The position numbers and the translations under genes are program-made. Under the pieces are notes generated by a model, which worked only from the letters and a program-made list of their open reading frames with translations, ran no database searches and was not told where the DNA came from. A stretch of 11,998 nt of DNA, from positions 1 through 11,998 of the forward strand of contig CAMTFK010000135.1 in NCBI GenBank assembly GCA_947071285.1. Reading direction: 5' to 3'. Position 1 is the first letter of the stretch; every line of letters begins with the position of its first letter. This document shows, piece after piece, positions 6,961-11,998 of the stretch. This stretch comes from an uncultured Bacteroides sp. (GTDB taxonomy: Bacteria; Bacteroidota; Bacteroidia; Bacteroidales; Bacteroidaceae).

Positions 6961-7487
6961 TCAGTGGAATATATAAAAGCAGAAGGTTCGATGTACCCCG
7001 CACCTTCAAGGCACGTCCTACAACGGATTTTGCCAAAGAGAACCTGTTCAACGTACTTTCCAACTATCTGGATTTCGAAGACGGAGTATCTGCCCTCGAC
7101 CTCTTTGCAGGGACAGGCAGCATCAGCATAGAGTTAGTGTCACGCGGTTGCGACCGGGTAATCAGTGTTGAAAAAGACCGGGACCATCACGCATTCATCT
7201 GCAAAATAATGCAGGAGGTGAAGACTGACAAATGTATCCCTATCCGTGGCGATGTATTCAAGTTCATCAAAGGGGGACGCGAACAATTCGACTTCATCTT
7301 TGCCGACCCTCCTTATGAGTTGAAAGGCCTGGAAACCATCCCCGATCTTATATTTGAGAATAACCTCCTGAAAGAAGACGGATTGTTCATACTGGAACAT
7401 GGGAAGAAGGACAACTTCGAAGATCATCCGAACTTTGTGGAAAGGCGGGTTTACGGTAGCGTAAACTTCTCACTCTTTAAATTATAA
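6951..7487 (+). CDS. rsmD: 16S rRNA (guanine966-N2)-methyltransferase
   Basis: RsmD uses S-adenosylmethionine to methylate N2 of G966 in 16S rRNA during 30S assembly in the cytoplasm. The 178-residue length fits the family. The N-terminus MRVISGIYKSRRFDVP, followed by RPTTDFAKENLFNVL (22-36), is the typical RsmD RNA-binding signature. The SAM-binding motif I is LDLFAGTGS (49-57), with the acidic residue E74 in SVEKD, and the catalytic DPPY is residues 119-122. No key residue is missing. It overlaps DUF3822 by 10 nt (ATGCGAGTAA) and is the last gene of the operon. Its 3' end overlaps the oppositely directed cls by 6 nt, leaving no room for a terminator between them. Confidence 0.96.
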   Translation: MRVISGIYKSRRFDVPRTFKARPTTDFAKENLFNVLSNYLDFEDGVSALDLFAGTGSISIELVSRGCDRVISVEKDRDHHAFICKIMQEVKTDKCIPIRGDVFKFIKGGREQFDFIFADPPYELKGLETIPDLIFENNLLKEDGLFILEHGKKDNFEDHPNFVERRVYGSVNFSLFKL

Positions 7488-8921
7488 AAGCGGTGCCATC
7501 AAGCGCACCACGCTCTCGGCTGCCTTTCGCCACCAAGGGCGTTTCACCCAGTTTTTAAGGAATATCTGCACGCTGTCCCGTTGGTCTTGAAGAAAGACTT
7601 CACGCATCTGCAAAGCCGTTTCGGTATCATAGATAAAGGCATTCACCTCAAAATTATGCTCGAAGCTGCGGAAATCGACATTGGTAGAACCGACAGTGGA
7701 AAGTTCATCATCCGATACCATCAGCTTGGAATGCAGGAAGCCTATCTTATAAAAATAAACCTTCACACCGGCTTGCAATACGTCTGCCAGATAAGAACAA
7801 GAGCCTAAATGCGTAAGGCGGTTATCAGCACGCAAAGGCAACATCAAGCGGACATCCACGCCCGCCAATGCCGCTGTTTGCATGGCCGCCAACACCTGTT
7901 CGGTAGGCAGAAAGTAAGGAGTCTGTATATAGAAGTATTTCTTTGCACCGGATATCGCCATACTTAATCCCTGCATAATCTCCTTCCAGGGACCGATGGG
8001 ATCACTGGTTACAATCTGCACCAAGGAAGTTCCCAAAGATTCCACTTTGGGAAAGTAGCGGGAAGCACTAATCAGCGTGCGGTCTACGAAATACCAGTCG
8101 AGCAGGAAAGCTGTCTGCAAGCCATGCACCGCTTTACCCTCAAGCAGAAGATGCGTATCGCGCCAGATGCCCCATGAGAAACCTCGCATATAACGTTCCG
8201 CCAGATTCATTCCTCCGACGAAACCCACACGCCCGTCTATGACCACAATCTTACGGTGGTTACGGTAGTTCACTTTACTGGTGAACAGTGGGAAACGCAC
8301 TTTCAAGAAACTACGCACTTCGATGCCTGCCGCACGCATCTCATCATAAAAGCGATTGGGAACGTGCCAGCAACCTACATCATCGTAAATGACGCGCACT
8401 TCAACGCCCATCCGGACTTTTTCTATCAAGACATCGCGCACCATGCGCCCGATGGCATCATCTTCGAATATATAGAACTCAATATGAATATGCTTTTGAG
8501 CTTTATCCAACTCACGCAACAAGGATTGCAGCATGGAGACACCGCTGGTGTAAGTTTCCACGCGGTTGCCGTCAAAGGGAAGTGCCTGATTGGTGTTACG
8601 GAATAAAGAGATCAGCCGACTATAAGCCATAGGCAAAGTGGAGGCATCCTGTGCCAGATATTCTACCATCGGTTTATTAAGCAGGCGGTTATAAATCTTG
8701 TTCCCTATCACCCGCTCGCGCCTTTGGCTACGCCCAAAGAAGAAATAGAAGACTAGTCCCACAACAGGCAGAAACATCAGCACCAGTATCCACGCAAGTG
8801 TCTTCACCGGATTACGATTGTCGAGAATGATGACGACAATAGTTCCGATGATAGCACCAAAGTAAATGATATCAAAAGCAACGGTAGCTACTTGGTTGAG
8901 TATGGAGTTCCAATCAATCAT
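7482..8921 (-). CDS. cls: Cardiolipin synthase (phospholipase D family)
   Basis: This 479-residue inner-membrane enzyme condenses phosphatidylglycerol molecules to make cardiolipin. Two membrane segments at the N-terminus (about 15-33 and 41-62) carry the typical LDNRNPVKTLAWILVL linker and FFFGRSQRRER end (PLDc_N type). Two HKD catalytic motifs follow: HRKIVVID (His 222, Lys 224, Asp 229, then GFVGGMN) and HSKLMVSD (His 397, Lys 399, Asp 404, then VGSTNVDFRS). The length is usual for bacterial Cls, and both sites are intact. The ATG at 8921 is the only sensible start because the next Met (49) lies inside the second membrane segment. A TATATTTG box lies only 5 nt upstream of this ATG. The gene is convergent with rsmD and preceded by the terminator of the receptor gene, so it is probably transcribed alone. 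Confidence 0.96.
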   Translation of the reverse strand: MIDWNSILNQVATVAFDIIYFGAIIGTIVVIILDNRNPVKTLAWILVLMFLPVVGLVFYFFFGRSQRRERVIGNKIYNRLLNKPMVEYLAQDASTLPMAYSRLISLFRNTNQALPFDGNRVETYTSGVSMLQSLLRELDKAQKHIHIEFYIFEDDAIGRMVRDVLIEKVRMGVEVRVIYDDVGCWHVPNRFYDEMRAAGIEVRSFLKVRFPLFTSKVNYRNHRKIVVIDGRVGFVGGMNLAERYMRGFSWGIWRDTHLLLEGKAVHGLQTAFLLDWYFVDRTLISASRYFPKVESLGTSLVQIVTSDPIGPWKEIMQGLSMAISGAKKYFYIQTPYFLPTEQVLAAMQTAALAGVDVRLMLPLRADNRLTHLGSCSYLADVLQAGVKVYFYKIGFLHSKLMVSDDELSTVGSTNVDFRSFEHNFEVNAFIYDTETALQMREVFLQDQRDSVQIFLKNWVKRPWWRKAAESVVRLMAPLL

Positions 8922-8926
8922 AGAAG

Positions 8927-8934
8927 CAAATATA
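8927..8934 (-). promoter_or_regulatory. Possible cls -7 box next to the start codon
   Basis: On the minus strand TATATTTG (8934-8927) matches TAnnTTTG exactly and ends 5 nt before the cls ATG. If used, transcription would begin at or just beside the start codon, giving a nearly leaderless mRNA. No TTTG -33 box is seen about 20 nt upstream, so this may be a chance match in AT-rich DNA. Confidence 0.35.
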
Positions 8935-8977
8935 AAGAAAATAAAAGAATTACCGTTTCTTTAAAAGGAAAAACACT

Positions 8978-9026
8978 AAAAAAATCCCCTCTCATCACTT
9001 TTAAAGAAAAAGCAGATGAGAGGGGA
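8978..9026 (-). terminator. Strong terminator of the outer-membrane receptor gene
   Basis: On the minus strand TCCCCTCTCATC (9026-9015) and GATGAGAGGGGA (8996-8985) form a perfect 12-bp, G-C-containing stem around an 18-nt loop, followed by seven T (8984-8978). It begins 33 nt after the receptor stop codon and separates that gene from cls. The remaining bases of the 137-nt gap (8922-9058) are AT-rich with no other signal apart from the cls -7 candidate. Confidence 0.92.
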
Positions 9027-9058
9027 AATTCACATTATAAATAACTGGCTAAGGGAGT

Positions 9059-11962
9059 TTAGAAACGGCGCCCGCCACCAAAACCACCGGGGCGTCCGCC
9101 AGGACCACCGGGGCCACCAAATCCACCTCTGTGCCCCTCGCGGGAAGCTTTACCGCCAAAGATATTCAGGCGATAGATAAAGTGTACCATGCAGTAGCTA
9201 TTGATACCATTATACTCGGAAACCGAACGACCATCCGCCGTCAACGAACGGCTGATATTACTTTGTTGTTTCAGAATGTCATACACTTCAAAGCTAACAG
9301 TAGCCGCACCTTTCAGGAAGGTTTGCGAAAGTTGTGCATTCCAGATCAATTCGTTGCGGTTCATGCTTGAATCCGTATAACCACGACGGCTCTGATTGGC
9401 AATATTCGTGGTGAAAGTCATGTTCCAGGGAGCCATCAACTGGGTATTGGCACCATAAGAGAAAGTATAAGGCTCCTGATTATTGTCCGGACGCAGTTTA
9501 TTACGCTCGGCAGTATAAGAGATAGAACCGTTCAAGCCGAATTCAAACCAATCATTACGATAAGAACCATTCAGACGCTCGCTTAATGTCAGCCCTGTTG
9601 TCGTATTCTTATCATCCATCTTGGTTTCCTGATTGTATAGGTACGCCACATTGTTCTGATAGTTGATGTTGGAGAATGAATTAATGGTGTACTTCTTATT
9701 CTTCAATGCCGTATTGAAACCGAACATACCGAACGCGCTCCAGTTACCGTTGATGTTCTTCGGGGTTGTGGTGCGTCCACCGGTTTCCTCATTATATTCG
9801 GTACTGTTACTGATGCTGTTCTGCGTAGCCGAGAAACTGGCATGCGTCATGATTCCCCGTTGGAGTTCTGCATTATACGTATTGTAGAATAAACGCATGG
9901 AGTGCGTGAAAGAAGGCTTCAAGCCCGGATTACCGACACGGATATTCAGCGGATTGGAGTTGTCAACAATCGGCAACAGATTTTCCATGCTCGGCTGACC
10001 TGTACGTCCGCGATAATTGAAGCGCAACTGGCTTACTTTGGAGAAGCGGTAGCGGAAATCAATATTCGGAGCAAAGTTGAACACAGAACGGGTGGTATCA
10101 ATCATATAGTCCCCCTTCTTATAAGAAAGCTTGGAACTCTGCGGCTGGAAAGACATTCCGGCACTCAACTGATACTTTTCGCGAATGAAACGCAATGATA
10201 CGGAAGCATCATGGTTATAATATCTATACTCGGCATATTTACCCAGACTATCCACGGCATGGTTTTGATAACCGACGGGCAACGGTTCGCCAAGTCCCCA
10301 TTCAGGATTGATCTTATACAAATCATATGTCGTCTTGTCACTCTCACTATATTTATACTGGAACTGATAGCTGAATTGCAGGAAAGTGGCCCGCGCAATA
10401 GGTTCGCTATAAGTGATTTGCGCACTATAATTATAGTTATTTGTCGGAGTAGTGATGAACTGGTTACGAATCAGGGTAGAGTCCGGATTGGTAGGAATCT
10501 GATAGTAACGTGTCATGGACTCCGTGTACTGGTTATTGTCATTATCACCATAGCCGAAGCGCCCGCGGAACGTAATATTACGCCCTTTGTCGTTCAGCTT
10601 GCGGTTGACCTGCAACGTTGCATCGGTCGAAACACTCTTGCTGTCAGACAGCGTACCGCTATTTGTGGCATTCACACGAATGTCCTTCAACGGGTCTCCG
10701 GTGCTTATCGCATCGAAATCAAGATAATCATTCGGGTTGGCAACCAGGGCGAACGGGTCTGCATTGAAGGTTCCCGTTAATGAACTTGAAGCATTATCCG
10801 TCTTTCCATAAGAGAAGTTCGGACGGAAAATGATGTTCGTCAGTGAGTCCGGCTTCCACTCCAAACGGAAATCGGCTCTGAATGTAGAGTTCTTGTTCCG
10901 GTTGAGTGAATTGGAGTTGGAGTATGAATTACCGTTCTGCAAGAAACGCTCGGATGAATTGACATTGGCAATGTCGGCATCATTATAATTATACTGGGCA
11001 CTTCCTCCCAACTCTATTTTCTTGTTCTCGGTAGCAAAGCTGATACCCAGTTCTTTGGGGGCATTCAAACCATTGTTGCGACGCCAGCGCGGACCACCGC
11101 CGCCACCGGAAAAGCCCTGGTTGTTCACGTTATTGGTAGAACCGATAAGAGTGACCTGCGTCTTATCCACAAAATGGTTTACGTTCATACGCGCTGCATA
11201 GCGGTCCTCGGTACCCACAGCGGCATCGGCATTACCAAACCATCCACGGTTCATTCCTTTCTTCACCGTCAGGTCGAGCACGGTTTCTTCTTCACCGTCG
11301 TCAATGCCCGTGATTCTCGCCAGGTCAGACTGCTTGTCATACGTCTTTAACTTATCAATCATCTCCACCGGCAGGTTCTTCAAGCCCGTCTTTACGTCGC
11401 CACCGAAGAATTCTTTTCCGTCCACCATAATCTTCTTCAAATCCTTACCGTTGATTTTCACGTTACCGTCATCATCAATCTCTGCACCGGGAAGTTTCTT
11501 CACCAGTTCTTCGAGCATGGCACCTTCCGGCGTACGGTAAGCAGTAGAGTTATACACCAGGGTATCTTCCACCACCTGCACCTGCGGGGCTTCTGCGGTA
11601 ACCACCGCTTCTGCCAGCATCACGGCATCCGTCTTCAACGACAGCGTACCTACATTCTTATTAGGAGTTTGAGCCGACAACTGCAAAGGAAGCATTGTGG
11701 GCTGAAAGCCGATATAGGAAACCTTCAAGACATATTTCCCGGCTTGTACTTTAGGGAGAGTGAAATATCCCTGTTGCGTAGTTGCGATACCTGCTGCAAA
11801 TGTACTGTCCGGCAACGAAAGCAACTGTACTGTGGCTTGTACGGCGGGCTCTTTCGTGTCGTCTTCAACGACACGCCCCGCCACTGTAATGTTTTTAGTC
11901 TGAGAGAAAACGGAAAGCGTTGTTGTCAGCAATAACGCTGTTCCGATGATTACTTTTTTCAT
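9059..11962 (-). CDS. TonB-dependent-receptor-like outer-membrane beta-barrel protein
   Basis: This 967-residue outer-membrane protein has a signal peptide (MKKVIIGTALLLTTTLSVFS, probable cleavage after Ser 20). A carboxypeptidase-regulatory-like domain follows (about 25-110: ITVAGRVVEDDTKEPAVQAT, KYVLKVSYIGFQ), then a plug (about 130-236: GAMLEELVKKLPGAEIDDDG, INGKDLKKIMVDGKEFFGGD, EEETVLDLTVKKG) and a long beta-barrel rich in aromatic, alternating strands, ending in CMVHFIYRLNIFGG. This resembles the OMP_b-brl_3 barrel family, TonB-receptor-like but usually lacking a SusD partner; no susD is adjacent in the window. The ligand is unknown. Two Gly-rich segments stand out: GFSGGGGGPRWRR (283-295) and a Gly/Arg/Pro tail after the last strand (about 946-967) ending RRF. 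A strong terminator follows. Only 36 nt of upstream DNA is visible, without a convincing promoter. Confidence 0.93.
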   Translation of the reverse strand: MKKVIIGTALLLTTTLSVFSQTKNITVAGRVVEDDTKEPAVQATVQLLSLPDSTFAAGIATTQQGYFTLPKVQAGKYVLKVSYIGFQPTMLPLQLSAQTPNKNVGTLSLKTDAVMLAEAVVTAEAPQVQVVEDTLVYNSTAYRTPEGAMLEELVKKLPGAEIDDDGNVKINGKDLKKIMVDGKEFFGGDVKTGLKNLPVEMIDKLKTYDKQSDLARITGIDDGEEETVLDLTVKKGMNRGWFGNADAAVGTEDRYAARMNVNHFVDKTQVTLIGSTNNVNNQGFSGGGGGPRWRRNNGLNAPKELGISFATENKKIELGGSAQYNYNDADIANVNSSERFLQNGNSYSNSNSLNRNKNSTFRADFRLEWKPDSLTNIIFRPNFSYGKTDNASSSLTGTFNADPFALVANPNDYLDFDAISTGDPLKDIRVNATNSGTLSDSKSVSTDATLQVNRKLNDKGRNITFRGRFGYGDNDNNQYTESMTRYYQIPTNPDSTLIRNQFITTPTNNYNYSAQITYSEPIARATFLQFSYQFQYKYSESDKTTYDLYKINPEWGLGEPLPVGYQNHAVDSLGKYAEYRYYNHDASVSLRFIREKYQLSAGMSFQPQSSKLSYKKGDYMIDTTRSVFNFAPNIDFRYRFSKVSQLRFNYRGRTGQPSMENLLPIVDNSNPLNIRVGNPGLKPSFTHSMRLFYNTYNAELQRGIMTHASFSATQNSISNSTEYNEETGGRTTTPKNINGNWSAFGMFGFNTALKNKKYTINSFSNINYQNNVAYLYNQETKMDDKNTTTGLTLSERLNGSYRNDWFEFGLNGSISYTAERNKLRPDNNQEPYTFSYGANTQLMAPWNMTFTTNIANQSRRGYTDSSMNRNELIWNAQLSQTFLKGAATVSFEVYDILKQQSNISRSLTADGRSVSEYNGINSYCMVHFIYRLNIFGGKASREGHRGGFGGPGGPGGRPGGFGGGRRF

Positions 11963-11998
11963 GCGCCTGTTTTTTATGAAACAAAATGTCTGTTTTTA

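Noticed and set aside
10211..10780. 189-residue plus-strand frame inside the receptor gene
   Set aside because: It lies wholly antisense to the receptor gene, and the Ile/Val-rich product has no recognisable domain.
11963..11998. Promoter upstream of the receptor gene
   Set aside because: Minus-strand ACATTTTG resembles TAnnTTTG but lacks the TA, and the window ends before a -33 element could be examined.

Overview
This window looks like a chromosomal segment of a gut Bacteroides species or a close relative (phylum Bacteroidota). The pointers are an AlaRS sequence that matches the Bacteroides type as I remember it, promoter-like TAnnTTTG boxes, start codons without Shine-Dalgarno sequences, a typical Bacteroidota outer-membrane receptor (carboxypeptidase-like domain, plug, barrel), and a Bacteroidetes-type DUF3822-rsmD pair. 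No prophage, insertion sequence, CRISPR array, tRNA or rRNA gene is visible. Most of the window is ordinary core genome. The less ordinary material is one intergenic region and one small operon with a pilin-like gene.

Layout. Bases 1-2615 (+) hold alaS, missing only its first codon or two. Bases 2616-3027 have no convincing gene but are structured: a GTAGGGGCGAAT-type dispersed repeat, a promoter-like sequence with a dyad, a strong hairpin terminator about 40 nt further on, and a degenerate 22-bp tandem repeat. Bases 3028-3864 (-) encode an orphan lipoprotein. Bases 3958-5376 (-) encode a compact RecD-like/Dda-like SF1B helicase. From a short divergent promoter region, a three-gene operon runs on the + strand: a membrane-anchored protein with a pilin-like plan (5472-6158), a DUF3822 protein (6181-6960) and rsmD (6951-7487, overlapping DUF3822 by 10 nt). 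rsmD converges on a cardiolipin synthase gene (7482-8921, -), and the two stop codons share one TTATAA palindrome. A strong minus-strand terminator (8978-9026) ends the last gene, a 967-residue TonB-dependent-receptor-like outer-membrane protein (9059-11962, -) with a Gly/Arg-rich C-terminus.

How the genes fit together. Protein synthesis (alaS, rsmD), DNA processing (helicase), membrane lipid synthesis (cls) and envelope proteins (lipoprotein, receptor) sit side by side with no single pathway. The one grouping that hints at a shared and poorly described function is the pilin-like protein with DUF3822, whose sequence pattern looks to me like a PilM/GspL-type actin-fold protein. That is inference and would need structure comparison. 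No other undescribed system is evident.
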